In this document: in pieces, positions 10,476 through 19,501 of the stretch
Position numbering within the stretch: the stretch's first letter is position 1
How the letters are laid out: every line of letters begins with the position of its first letter
NCBI GenBank assembly: GCA_963777975.1
Contig: CAVZSO010000003.1
Location: 383,261-447,260, forward strand
Direction of reading: 5' to 3'
DNA: 64,000 nt
Source: CSP1-4 sp963777975
GTDB taxonomy: Bacteria > Chloroflexota > Limnocylindria > Limnocylindrales > CSP1-4
Notes under the pieces: model-generated
Databases searched by the model: none
Told to the model about the DNA's origin: nothing
Seen by the model: the letters and a program-made list of their open reading frames with translations, nothing else
Translations under genes and position numbers: made by a program

Positions 10476-11585
10476 TCAGACGCCGACGACGGCGGCGGTC
10501 TCGGCCCGGAGGGCGGCGTAGCTCGGCTTGATGGTCGTGTTGATGAGCCGCAGCCGCTCGTCGAACGGCGCGAACGAGCTCTTGATGGCGTTGATCGTCA
10601 GCCACTCCATCTCGTCGAGCCCGATCCCGAACGCCTCCGCCATGGCCAGGAACTCCGAGGACATCGACACGCCGCTCATCAGTCGGTTGTCGGTGTTGAC
10701 GGTGACGCGGAAGCGCAGGCGGCGCAGCAGATCGATGGGGTGCTCGGCGAAGGTCGCGACGGCGCCGGTGTGCACGTTCGAGGTCGGACACATCTCGAGC
10801 GGCACGCGCCGGTCGCGCACGAACGCGGCCAGCCGGCCGAGGTGGACGGTCCCGTCATCCTGGACGGTGATGTCGTCGACGATGCGCACGCCGTGCCCCA
10901 GCCGCTCGGCACCACACCACTGGAGCGCCTCCCAGATGGATGGCAGGCCGAAGCTCTCACCGGCATGGATGGTGATGTGGAAGTTCTCCCGACGGATGGT
11001 CTCGAAGGCGTCGAGGTAGCGCGTCGGCGGGTAGCCCTTCTCCGGCCCGGCGACATCGAAGCCGACGACGCCGGCATCACGCCAGCGCAAGGCCAGCTGG
11101 GCGATCTCGCTCGAGCGCGCGAACTGGCGCATGCCGGTGCAGAGCATCTTCATGACGATCGGCCGACCGACGGCCGCGGCGCGACCGGCGCCCACCTGGA
11201 AGCCCTCGAGCGTCGCCTCGACCACCTCGTCGAGCGTCAGCCCGCGCTCGGTCGAGAGCTCCGGTGCGTAGCGGACCTCGGCATAGGCGACGCCATCCGC
11301 GGCCAGGTCCTCGGCGCACTCGGCAGCCACGCGGACGATGGCGTCGCGCTCCTGCATCACCGCCACGGTGTGCGCGAAGGTCTCGAGGTAGAGCTCGAGC
11401 GACTTGCGGTCGGCGCCGCGTCGGATCCAGGCCGCCAGGTCGTCCGGGTCGGTGGTCGGCAGACCGGCATAGCCGTGCTCGGTCGCGAGGTCGATCATGG
11501 TCTGTGGTCGGAGGCCGCCATCGAGGTGGTCGTGAAGCAGGACCTTGGGCGCGCGACGGATCGTCTCGGGCGTCAACATCGCCAC
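10476..11585 (-). CDS. add: Adenosine deaminase
   Basis: Zinc enzyme converting adenosine or deoxyadenosine to inosine in purine salvage. The 369-aa TIM-barrel amidohydrolase shows HDHLDGGLRP at the N-terminus (His18 and His20 as zinc ligands), YAEVRYAPE, ITIHAGES with a zinc His and the catalytic Glu, RLGHGVRI, LEMCPTSN, and VNTDNRLMS carrying the last metal-binding Asp. All catalytic positions appear present. The start is GTG at 11585 or ATG two codons later. It is convergent with the pentose-phosphate operon and is followed on its own side by no obvious partner. Confidence 0.93.
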   Translation of the reverse strand: MAMLTPETIRRAPKVLLHDHLDGGLRPQTMIDLATEHGYAGLPTTDPDDLAAWIRRGADRKSLELYLETFAHTVAVMQERDAIVRVAAECAEDLAADGVAYAEVRYAPELSTERGLTLDEVVEATLEGFQVGAGRAAAVGRPIVMKMLCTGMRQFARSSEIAQLALRWRDAGVVGFDVAGPEKGYPPTRYLDAFETIRRENFHITIHAGESFGLPSIWEALQWCGAERLGHGVRIVDDITVQDDGTVHLGRLAAFVRDRRVPLEMCPTSNVHTGAVATFAEHPIDLLRRLRFRVTVNTDNRLMSGVSMSSEFLAMAEAFGIGLDEMEWLTINAIKSSFAPFDERLRLINTTIKPSYAALRAETAAVVGV

Positions 11586-11632
11586 ATGCTAGCGCCGGTG
11601 GCGGGCGCTCGAGACCGCTGGTTGCAGGCGCC

Positions 11633-12553
11633 TCAGGGCCAGGTGAGCGTGAGCGCCGCGAGCACCTCGGTCGCCACCATCGGCCCGGGATCCGTCAGCG
11701 ACACCTCCGCGCGCTGCTTGGGCGCAAGGTCGGTACTCAGCTCGACATCGGTCGAGTCGCCCTCCGCCGACTCCAGCGTCGCTCCCGTGTCTCGATCCGT
11801 GATCGTCGCCTTGTAGGGATGCGAATCACCACCCACCGGGTCGCTCCACGTGGCGGTGACGTGGAGCGTGCCAGCGCCCGGTCGGCTGCCCAGGTCGATG
11901 ACGACGCCGTTGTACGGCTGGGAACCCTTGCCCTGGAGGCGGAGGTCGAGGATCTCGAGCCGCGGCTGGCTGGCGGGCCAATCGATGCGCAGGTCGGTCA
12001 TCGGGGTCGTGCCTGCCTTGGCACCGATGAGTGTCACCGTCCAGGTGAACGGCTTCTTGCTCTTGGCATGGCCGGTCAGGGTGCTGCCGGTGGACTTGAG
12101 GCAGGCGGGATCGCCGAGGGGCTTCGCGAGCGTGCCTGGGTAGAGGCAGAACTCGACCCTGCCACCGGTCGCGTTCTGGAGCTTGACGGTCACGTCGCCG
12201 CCGCCATCGCTGATGAAGACGACGATCCGTGGCCGGGCCTGTGGACTGTCGGGGTCGTCGACACCGAGGCCCTTGATGATGGCGCGGGCCGAGGGCACGG
12301 CCCCCGACGCAGCGGGGCTCGAGCCGGCCGAGGGCGATCCGCCGACCGATGAGGAGGGGGACGCTTCCAGGGATGCCGGCGGCGATCCCGTCAAACCACT
12401 CGCGCTCGACGAGGCTGAGGCGGTCGGGGTCGGGGTCGACCCGACGCCGCCGTCGCCGCTCCGGCTCAGGACAAGGACGACAAGGATCGCCACGAGGACG
12501 AGGAAGACGACGCCAAGCACGAGCGTCACGGTCCGCCACTGGGCCGTCGTCAT
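11633..12553 (-). CDS. Membrane-anchored hypothetical protein, Ser/Pro-rich linker
   Basis: I do not recognise a family. The 306-aa protein has one N-terminal transmembrane segment (about residues 8-30, very hydrophobic and without a lipobox). A low-complexity Ser/Ala/Gly/Pro linker of ~65 residues follows, then a ~200-residue beta-rich extracellular region without catalytic motifs that contains two Cys (in EFCLYPG and DPACLK). This looks like a surface or periplasmic binding domain held off the membrane by a flexible stalk. It lies 47 bp upstream of add and 63 bp after the transporter gene on the same strand. Similar stalked proteins occur elsewhere in the window. Confidence 0.6.
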   Translation of the reverse strand: MTTAQWRTVTLVLGVVFLVLVAILVVLVLSRSGDGGVGSTPTPTASASSSASGLTGSPPASLEASPSSSVGGSPSAGSSPAASGAVPSARAIIKGLGVDDPDSPQARPRIVVFISDGGGDVTVKLQNATGGRVEFCLYPGTLAKPLGDPACLKSTGSTLTGHAKSKKPFTWTVTLIGAKAGTTPMTDLRIDWPASQPRLEILDLRLQGKGSQPYNGVVIDLGSRPGAGTLHVTATWSDPVGGDSHPYKATITDRDTGATLESAEGDSTDVELSTDLAPKQRAEVSLTDPGPMVATEVLAALTLTWP

Positions 12554-12616
12554 GGGCAGCTGGCCTCCGACTCGGTGGGCATGCCCGCATGCTACCCCGG
12601 TCGGCCGCTGCTGAGC

Positions 12617-13477
12617 TCAGATGGCGATGAGCACGACCCCTGCCATGGCCGCCGCAACGCCGATCAGCTGGCCACCACGCAGTCGTTCGTGGAGCACGAA
12701 GCGGGCCAGGACGATCGTCGTCACCGGATAGAGCGACGAGAGCACGACCGCGACCGAGAGCGCGCCCTGGGCGTTCGAGAGCAGGAAGCAGGCGTTGCCG
12801 AGCAGATCGCCGAGGCCGATCGCGATGAGCAGCGGCCAGCGTCCGCTGGTCGCCGGTCGGCCCGTCCGCGTCGCGAGGATGCCGATGGCGAGGATGCCGA
12901 CGGTCATGAACCTGGCCGAGGTCAGGATCCACCACGGGCCAGCACCGAGAGCCGCCGACCGATCGACGAGCAGGAAGAAGCTGGCCAGGCCGGCGCCGGC
13001 CAGGATGGCCAACGCCAGCAACCGACGGTCGAGGCGCCCGTGATCGCGCTGTTCGCTGGATCGAGCGGGCATGGACACGAGCACCACCGCGATGAGTCCA
13101 AGGACGATGCCGGCCAGGTCGGACGGTGGCAGCCGCTCGCCGAAGAGCAGCGCCACGAGGACGGGCAGCCCGGCCCCGATGACGGCCACGAGCGGCGAGC
13201 CGATGCTCATCCGCCCGTCCGCCAGCACGCGGTAGAAGGCACTGGCACCGACCAGCCCGACGACACCCGCCGCCAGCCCCCAGGCCAATGCCTCGGGCGG
13301 GGGGACCGGCTCGCCGGTCAGGACCACGAGCGTCGCCGCGCCAGCGAGGCCGACGGCCTGCGTCAGGGCCACCGTCATGAAGGCGCCGAGCGTCCGCGTG
13401 ACGAGACCGGCGGCGAAATCCGCGGCGCCCCAGGTGACGGATGACAGGAGGCCGAAGGCGATCCCGAGCGGGTTCAG
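12617..13477 (-). CDS. EamA-family (DMT) transporter with apparent CTG start
   Basis: Drug/metabolite-superfamily permease of about 286 aa with ten predicted membrane helices arranged as two EamA repeats. The first repeat holds SPLVAVIGAGLPVLVALLF and the second SLYPVTTIVLARFVLHERL, the usual end-of-repeat signature. The substrate is unknown. The first ATG (13378) would delete the first helix, yet the frame upstream clearly encodes it (NPLGIAFGLLSSVTWGAADF), and an in-frame stop follows with no ATG, GTG or TTG. The likely start is CTG at 13477, whose last two bases belong to the TGA of the upstream ATPase gene (CTGA overlap). A sequencing error that destroyed a normal start is the alternative. 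Confidence 0.8.
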   Translation of the reverse strand: MNPLGIAFGLLSSVTWGAADFAAGLVTRTLGAFMTVALTQAVGLAGAATLVVLTGEPVPPPEALAWGLAAGVVGLVGASAFYRVLADGRMSIGSPLVAVIGAGLPVLVALLFGERLPPSDLAGIVLGLIAVVLVSMPARSSEQRDHGRLDRRLLALAILAGAGLASFFLLVDRSAALGAGPWWILTSARFMTVGILAIGILATRTGRPATSGRWPLLIAIGLGDLLGNACFLLSNAQGALSVAVVLSSLYPVTTIVLARFVLHERLRGGQLIGVAAAMAGVVLIAI

Positions 13478-15716
13478 GCGCCGGCGACCGGTTCGGTGTC
13501 GGCGGGAACGTTGCTGGCAGCGCTCGAGGCGGGCACGGCCTCATCGGCCATGACATCCAGGACGGTCGGTGCCTCGAGGACGATGACCGAGTCCGCGACC
13601 GCGTCGTAGCGATCGGACGTCGTGAGATAGATGACCTGCAGGTCGGCAGCGGTCTCGCGCATCAGCTGGAGCGCCTCGCGCGCCCGCCCGTCGTCGAAGG
13701 TCAGGAATGGATCGTCGAAGATCATCGGCGGCCGGCGGTCCCTGGTCACCTGGCGGACGAGGCCCAGCCGCGCGGCGAGGTAGAACTGGTCAAGGGTGCC
13801 CTGCGACAGGTCACGCACGTCGACCCAGTCGCTGCGCTCCATCGACCAGACGCTGAACGTCAGCTCGTTCTCATCGACCCGGATGCGCCGATAGCGGCCG
13901 CCGGTGATGCGTGCGACGTCGGTCGCCATGCGCTTCTCGAGGAAGCGAGCGGCCTTCTTCATCGTCCCCTCGACCGCCCGATCCAGAGCCTCGAGGGTGC
14001 CCCTGGTGACCCGCAGGCGGCGCTCCGCGGCCAGGAGGCGATCGCGCGCCGCCGCGAGTTGCTCGGCTGTGGCAGCGACCTGCTCCGCGTCGACGTCGTT
14101 GGCCTTGACGCGACCCTCGGCTTCGGCCGACTCGCGCAGCGTCCGCTCGCGCTCGGCGATCCCGAGCCGGACGGCGGACGACGAGCGGTCCAGTGCCCGC
14201 TGCGGGTCCCTGCCGACGTCGCCCATGCCGGCCAGGGCATGGCGGGCCTGCTCGGCCTCGTTGGCGGCCACGTCACGCAGGCGGGCCAGGTCGTCGGACG
14301 GGGTCTCGCCTGCCAGCAGTCCGCGAAGCTCGGCCTTCAGCTGATCGATGGCGGCGACGTGCTCCGTCTCGGCGGTCAGCAGCGCCTCGGCCGTGGGCAG
14401 GTCGGGCAGGTCGATGTTGGTCAGCTCCTGGGCGCGCTTGGCCTCGGCGTCGTGCATCGCCTGCTCGATCTCGGAGCGACCCCGAAGTCGTCGCGAGATC
14501 TGCTCGTTGCGCAGGACGTTCTGGCGGCCGACATCCTTGCTGCGCCGCTGGCGGACGATGGCGAGCACGTCGAGCGCGACGCCGATGGCCGCGATGGCGA
14601 GTGCCACGACGGTCGGGATCTGCCCGATGGGGCCGAGGTTGATCGTGCCGACGGCGCCGGCTACTGCCAGGCCGACGCCGACGACCGTCAGCACGAGCCC
14701 GATGATGGCCGGACGCCGCCACTCGGGCGTCGGCAGCGCACCGACGTCGTACGACGAGAGATCCGGCTCCTCGGCCAGCTCGGCCCGGTACTCGGAGATC
14801 TTGGCCTCGAGGTCTCGGATGCGCTCCACTGCCGCTCGCAGCGCGACCAATGGGATGCGCGACGGATGGACGGCGTCCTTGGCCTCGATCTCGTCGCGCA
14901 GCTCGGCCGCACGCCGGTACTTCTCGTACCGAGACTGTGCGTCGTCCTGTCGCGCTCTTGAGGGCGACGGCCCGCTCGGCGGCCGCGAGCGAGTCGCGGT
15001 CGACCTCCAGCCGCTGCTCGGCGACCGCCAGCGCATCCCGGGCGCGCGAGAGCGCGGCACGCTCCTCTTCCAGCCGGCCGAGGGCGGCCTCGCCGTCCCG
15101 CAGGCTCGCTTCCAGGATCGGTCGTGGTGTCGGTCAGGGACTTGATGATGCCCGGGTTCTTGGCGCCGGCCGCCGTGTACCGCGCGATGGCGTCGACGAG
15201 CTTCTTGCGCGCCGCGCCGGTGCCGCGATCGGCGCCGCTCATGGCCTCCTGCAGCCGGTCGCGCAGGGTGCTCTCGTCGCGGTCGAGGTCGGCCAGCTCC
15301 TCGTGGCGGACAGCCGCCGTGGAGCGGAAGAACTTCTCCGAGGGGATGCCGGTCAGGTCCGCGAGCCGACGTTCGACCTCGGCCGGGTCGGTGATCGACT
15401 CGCCACCGATGATCAGCTCGACCCTGCCCTTGGCCCCGGCGAAGATCTTGGCCAGCGAGCCGTCGACGCCGTCGTCGTCGGTGAAGTCGATGCGCACGGT
15501 CGGTGGGGCCTCCTCTGGCGCACCCCATCGACGCAGGCCCTCGACGTCCTGGCCGGCGGCGGTCACCTTGCGGAAGAGGCCGTACTCGATGGCCCGTTCG
15601 ATGGTCGTCTTGCCTGCCTCGTTGGGGCCGCGGACGATGGTCAGGCCGGGCGCGAACTCCAGGTCCAGGTCCGCGTGGCGCTGGAGGTCGGTCAGTCGCA
15701 GCCGCTTGAGTCGCAT
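13474..15716 (-). CDS. YhaN-like AAA ATPase (Rad50/SbcC type) with membrane hairpin, two frameshifts
   Basis: SMC/Rad50-type ATPase, about 747 aa once two frameshifts are joined. Walker A GPNEAGKTT is at 30-38. The ABC signature region LSQGTLDQFYLAARLGL and Walker B PPMIFDDPF are near the C-terminus, separated by long coiled coils. Between the coils sit two hydrophobic segments (roughly 14570-14720) instead of a CxxC zinc hook, as in Bacillus YhaN. The frame shifts near 15124 and again near 14950; the middle piece, read in the third frame, gives a continuous acidic/basic coiled coil, so one base appears lost or gained at each point. It overlaps the nuclease gene by one base (TGATG). The pair probably processes DNA ends near the membrane. 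Confidence 0.8.
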
Positions 15717-16889
15717 CAGACGACCGTGATCCTGGCCGGGTCGGCCAGCAGGATGCGGCCGAGCCGAAGGGAGTCGCGCAGCTCGAGGGCACCCTCGGTG
15801 TCGCCGGCCTTGTCGGCCGCTGCGATGCGCGCCTCCAGGTCGCGGATGAAGCCGCCGACGATGGTGTCCGGCGGCGGCAGCGGCCCCTCGGGTTCGGCGG
15901 GCACCGCGCGGCTGCGGACGCGGACCTTGAAGAAGGACGGGGCCAGCTGGCGCTCGATCTCCTCGTCCTGGAGCTCGAGCTCGTCGGGCAGGATGCCGAC
16001 GATCCGCACGTCGAGGACCAGGTCGGCGTCGGCGGTCGTCTTGAGCTGCTCGACCAGCGCGGCCTGGCTGGCGACCTCGGCGGCGTCGACATCGACGTGG
16101 CGGAAGGTCGTCCGACCGACCACGCTCGGGGTGATCGAGACGTAGTCGCGCCCGTCGCGCTCCTCGAGGTCGACGATCAGGACCTGGCCGGCGCCGTCCT
16201 GGTCGACCGCGACCGGCTCAGGCGCGCCGGCATAGGCCCAGGTCGTCTCACCAGCGATGCCCTGGCGGAACGAATGCCAGTGCCCGAGCGCGAGATAGTG
16301 CAACCCGGAGGCGGCGACCTCATCGTCCGTGAAGAGCACGTCGTCCGCCTCGACGACGCCCGCCACGCGGAGCGAGCCGTGGATGAGGCCGACGCGCCAG
16401 CGGGCGCGCCGATCGTCGCCGCTGGCGAAGCCGGCCAGCGGGCTGGCCGCCATCCGCTTGGTGGCAGCGACGCGACTGAAGACGATCAGGTCGGGGGTCG
16501 AGAAGACGACCTCCGGCCGCTCGGGCGTGAGGACCACGATCATCTCGCTGCGCCGACTTCAGGCCGGCCATGGCGGCCAGGTCGTTGATGCGGTAGATCG
16601 ACGACGGGTCGTAGACGTCGTGCGTGCCCGGGATGACGACCGTGCGGATGCCGGCGGCCGCCAGGCGTCCGAACTCGGCGGCCGCCCGGTCCACGGAGCG
16701 GCGCGGCTGCTGGTTGGAGTCGAACAGGTCGCCCGCCACCAGGACCACGTCGACCTTCTCGGCCAGGGCGAGGTCGATCGCCCGGCGGAAGGCGTCGAAC
16801 TGCCGCTCGCGTTGGGTGGCTGCCGCCTCGCCGAGGTCGTGGTGTCGAGCACCGAGATGGACGTCGGCCAGGTGCAAGAGTCGCGGCAT
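15716..16889 (-). CDS. YhaO/SbcD-like metallophosphoesterase nuclease, one frameshift
   Basis: DNA-repair-type exonuclease of the calcineurin-like fold, about 390 aa. It shows ADVHLG (metal ligands Asp9 and His11), VLVAGDLFDSNQ, VIPGTHDVYDP, and, after a frameshift near 16550, HGSL and LALGHWHS. These are all five metallophosphoesterase blocks of Mre11/SbcD/YhaO proteins. The C-terminal half ends in a domain expected to cap the partner ATPase. GTHD replaces the usual GNHD, a difference worth noting. The start ATG at 16889 begins MPRLLHLADVH. It is the first gene of a coupled two-gene unit with the YhaN-like ATPase. Confidence 0.83.
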
Positions 16890-17276
16890 CTCGGGGGCTC
16901 AAACCTCCCTATGTCGGTTCGTCGATGGTGGCAGCTGAGCCAAGCGAACGGCGCGATGCGAGCGAGGAGCCCCCTGGATGCCCTCGCTCGCGGGCTGAGG
17001 CTCTGCTGCCATTGTGCCACCTCGGGTGGCACGTCTGGCGGCCACGGTGTCGCCGGAGGCGCCGATCGAGGGCCGGATCGGGACCCTGTGGTAGGCTTCC
17101 TCCCGCATCACGGTGCGCCCCCGGCCCAAAGGGACCAACGGCAAAGCATCTGGGTCGTTTCGAGTCGGCGCCCGGCCCCCGACCTCGCGCCAAGCGACCG
17201 CGCCTTGCCGCTCTCGGGCAGCCACCATCATCATCGGGACGAGTCTCTCGTCGCTGCTCCTTGGAGGTCTTTTCGG
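16890..17276. promoter_or_regulatory. Divergent intergenic region with 8-bp perfect stem-loop
   Basis: This 387-bp stretch between the nuclease gene (minus) and the zinc-ribbon gene (plus) has no convincing gene. It contains a perfect dyad: GTGCCACC (17014-17021), loop TCG, GGTGGCAC (17025-17032), which may be an operator or an RNA hairpin. GGAGG at 17263-17267 is the ribosome binding site that fixes the GTG start at 17277. Confidence 0.45.
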
Positions 17277-17627
17277 GTGTCCTACGCAGATCGAAACCTT
17301 ACCTGCGCCGACTGCGGCATCGAGTTCGTGCACTCGGCCGCCGACCAGGAGTTCTACGCGCAGAAGGGGTTCGCTTCCGATCCCAAGCGCTGCCCCAGCT
17401 GCCGCGCCTCGCGGCGCGCATCGCGCGAGTCGTCGAGCTACGGCGGCTATGACGTCCGCGACATCGGTGGCCCGCGTGGCTACGAGCGCGGTGACGACCG
17501 ACCGGCCCGCGAGTACTTCGCGGTCATCTGCTCCAAGTGCGGCAACGCCGCACAGGTCCCCTTCCGGCCGCGCCAGGACAAGCCGGTCTACTGCTCCGAC
17601 TGCTTCCGGGAGGTCCAGGCCGTCTGA
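17277..17627 (+). CDS. Double zinc-ribbon protein (CxxC-x17-CxxC type)
   Basis: Small 116-aa protein with two Cys4 zinc sites. Cys10, Cys13, Cys39 and Cys42 form an N-terminal ribbon of the probable zinc-ribbon family (NLTCADCGIEF, QEFYAQKGF). Cys85, Cys88, Cys106 and Cys109 form the C-terminal CxxC-x17-CxxC motif seen in a small-domain family of Chloroflexota and other environmental bacteria. A Gly/Arg/Tyr-rich linker joins them. The GTG start is fixed by GGAGG nine bases upstream. The function is unknown; nucleic-acid or ribosome binding is plausible from the ribbon and the basic linker. It stands alone and is followed by a strong hairpin. Confidence 0.8.
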   Translation: MSYADRNLTCADCGIEFVHSAADQEFYAQKGFASDPKRCPSCRASRRASRESSSYGGYDVRDIGGPRGYERGDDRPAREYFAVICSKCGNAAQVPFRPRQDKPVYCSDCFREVQAV

Positions 17628-17672
17628 CCTCCAGCACCCTCGGCGATGCCGCGGGTCACGGATGAGACGCTC

Positions 17673-17699
17673 GAAGCCGGTCCCGCGAGGGCCGGCTTC
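17673..17699. terminator. Bidirectional hairpin terminator candidate
   Basis: GAAGCCGG (17673-17680) and CCGGCTTC (17692-17699) form a perfect 8-bp stem with an 11-base loop. It lies between the convergent zinc-ribbon and S51 peptidase genes and could end transcription from both. Confidence 0.6.
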
Positions 17700-17734
17700 C
17701 TGATTCGCGGCGGTCGCCGGGACCGCAGCTCGGC

Positions 17735-18439
17735 CTAGATCCGGACGAACTCCCCGTCGCGGTGGCGCGTCCGGTGGCGGCCACGCCAGACCGTGACCCG
17801 GCCATGGCCGAGCACCTGCCACGCGCCGTCCCGCCCGACGAGGGCGGTCTCCTCATCGATGCCGAGGACGACCCCGCCGCGCGGCGCGCTCAGGATGAGG
17901 GCCGCCATGAGCACCTCGGGCAGGGCGTCGTAGTGCGGCGCGACCGCCGTCCGGGGCACGAGCCCGAAGGCCGGCTGCCAGCGCGGTGGGAACGGGACCC
18001 GCCGACGGACGCCGAACCGCCGATCGGCCAGGACCATGGCGCCCGCCGAGCAACCGGCCAGCACGGCACCTCGCGCGTGAGCATCGTGCAGGGCCGCTTC
18101 GACGGCGCTGCCGGCGAGGATGTCGTAGAGGAAGTCGGGCTTGCCGCCCGAGAGGTAGATGAGGTCGGCCTCGCCGATGGCCTGGGCGTTGGCCGGGTCC
18201 TGGGCGGCGGCTCGATCGCGGACGAGGACGGGCTCCACCTCGGCACCCAGCGCGCTGAAATGCTGCCGACCCATCTCCGCCCAGCGCAGGAAGACCTCCT
18301 CGCCATCGGGCACCGAAGCGGTCGGCAGGATGGCCACCCGCGGGCGGGCGCGCCCCGTCGCGACGAGCAGCTCACGGTCGACGGATTCGAGCGCGGGCGT
18401 GAACTCTCCGGACCCGACCAAGGCGATGGCGCCGTTCAT
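17735..18439 (-). CDS. Peptidase S51 family (dipeptidase E / cyanophycinase-like)
   Basis: Serine peptidase of the type 1 glutamine-amidotransferase-like fold, 234 aa. The nucleophile elbow GCSAGAM puts Ser131 at the strand turn. ALVGSGEFT opens the fold, LIYLSGGKPDFLYD is the conserved glycine-rich block, and a histidine in VAPHYD could complete the triad. Family members remove N-terminal Asp (PepE) or degrade cyanophycin; the length fits the PepE-like or short cyanophycinase-like subgroup. The substrate cannot be fixed from sequence. It is convergent with the zinc-ribbon gene and divergent from the HAD phosphatase (41 bp), so a shared promoter region is likely. Confidence 0.8.
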   Translation of the reverse strand: MNGAIALVGSGEFTPALESVDRELLVATGRARPRVAILPTASVPDGEEVFLRWAEMGRQHFSALGAEVEPVLVRDRAAAQDPANAQAIGEADLIYLSGGKPDFLYDILAGSAVEAALHDAHARGAVLAGCSAGAMVLADRRFGVRRRVPFPPRWQPAFGLVPRTAVAPHYDALPEVLMAALILSAPRGGVVLGIDEETALVGRDGAWQVLGHGRVTVWRGRHRTRHRDGEFVRI

Positions 18440-18480
18440 CGGGAGGCAGTCTACGGCCGCGACCTGATACCCGCCGCTAC

Positions 18481-19463
18481 GTGCACGCCGAACGTCCGAC
18501 GAGCGAGCCGGCGCGGCGTCGCGCCTCCCGGCCGCCTACCATCGACACGCCATGTCCGACAGCCAGCGACCGACGTGCGCCGACGGGGCTCCGGGCGCTG
18601 CTCATCGACATCGATGGCGTGCTCGTCCTTCGCGGTGCCCCGATCCCAGGTGCTCGCGACGCCCTCGCGGAGCTGACGGCGATGGGCGTGCCCTTCCGCC
18701 TGGCGACGAACACCTCGGCCATGAGCCGCCGCTCCATCGCCGACCACCTGACGTCGGTCGGGCTGCCGGTCGAGGCGGATCGGATCATCAGCGCCGCATC
18801 GGCCGCCGCAGCGCACGTCGTCGCGAGGCATGCCGGCGGCCGCATCTTCCTGCTGACCACGCCGGACGGCCGGAGCGAGTTCGAGGATCGCGGGCTGCAC
18901 CTGCGTGAGCGATGCGGAGGCCGACCGCGCGCTGGCCAGCCAGACGTCGACGCCGACGCAGCGACAGCCGCGCGTCGACGCCGTCGTCGTCGGCGATGCG
19001 TCCGACGCGATGACCTTCCGCGACCTCGACCGGGCCTTCGGCCTCATCCGGGCCGGCGCCGACTTCATCGCCATGCACCGCAACCAGTGGTGGCTGACGC
19101 CTCGCGGCACGACCCTCGACGCGGGCGCGCTGGTGGCCGGCCTCGAGTACAGCTCGGAGCGCCGGGCAACGCTGGTTGGCAAGCCGTCGCCGGCCTTCTT
19201 CGCCGCCGGCATCCGAGCCCTGGCGGCAGAGGTCGGGCCTCCCAGGCTTCGGCGCAGTCGAGGTGGCCATGATCGGCGACGACCTCTGGAACGACGTCCT
19301 CGGCGCCCAGCGGGCCGGGCTGCGGGGCATCTTCGTGCGCAGCGGCAAGCACGGCGACGCGGAGCTCTCCGACGCCGCGCGGCGGACCCGCGGCGGCGGT
19401 CGTCCGGATGTCGTGGCGGACGGTCTCGAGGATGTGGTCTCGCTACTCGCCGCCAGCCGATAG
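18481..19463 (+). CDS. HAD-IIA family hydrolase (NagD-like), frameshifted
   Basis: Sugar-phosphate or nucleotide phosphatase of HAD subfamily IIA. The nucleophile motif LLIDIDGVLV lies near 18600 and motif II at FRLATNTSAMS. After a shift near 18905 the cap domain continues with FGLIRAGADFIAMHRNQWW and the motif III lysine in ATLVGKPSP. After a second shift near 19245 come motif IV IGDDLWNDVLGAQRAGL and VADGLEDVV. The three pieces are collinear and complete. The start is unclear: a GTG at 18481 is in frame, but the ATG at 18552 would be more natural and is one frame off, so a third indel may exist. Homology is secure, the exact substrate unknown. Confidence 0.78.
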
Positions 19464-19501
19464 GCGCCGAGTCTCGTCGTCGGCCCCGGGGCAAGGGTGG
19501 G

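Noticed and set aside
10467..11816. 449-codon plus-strand frame opposite adenosine deaminase
   Set aside because: The minus-strand gene has the full metal and catalytic set; the plus-strand frame is a shadow.
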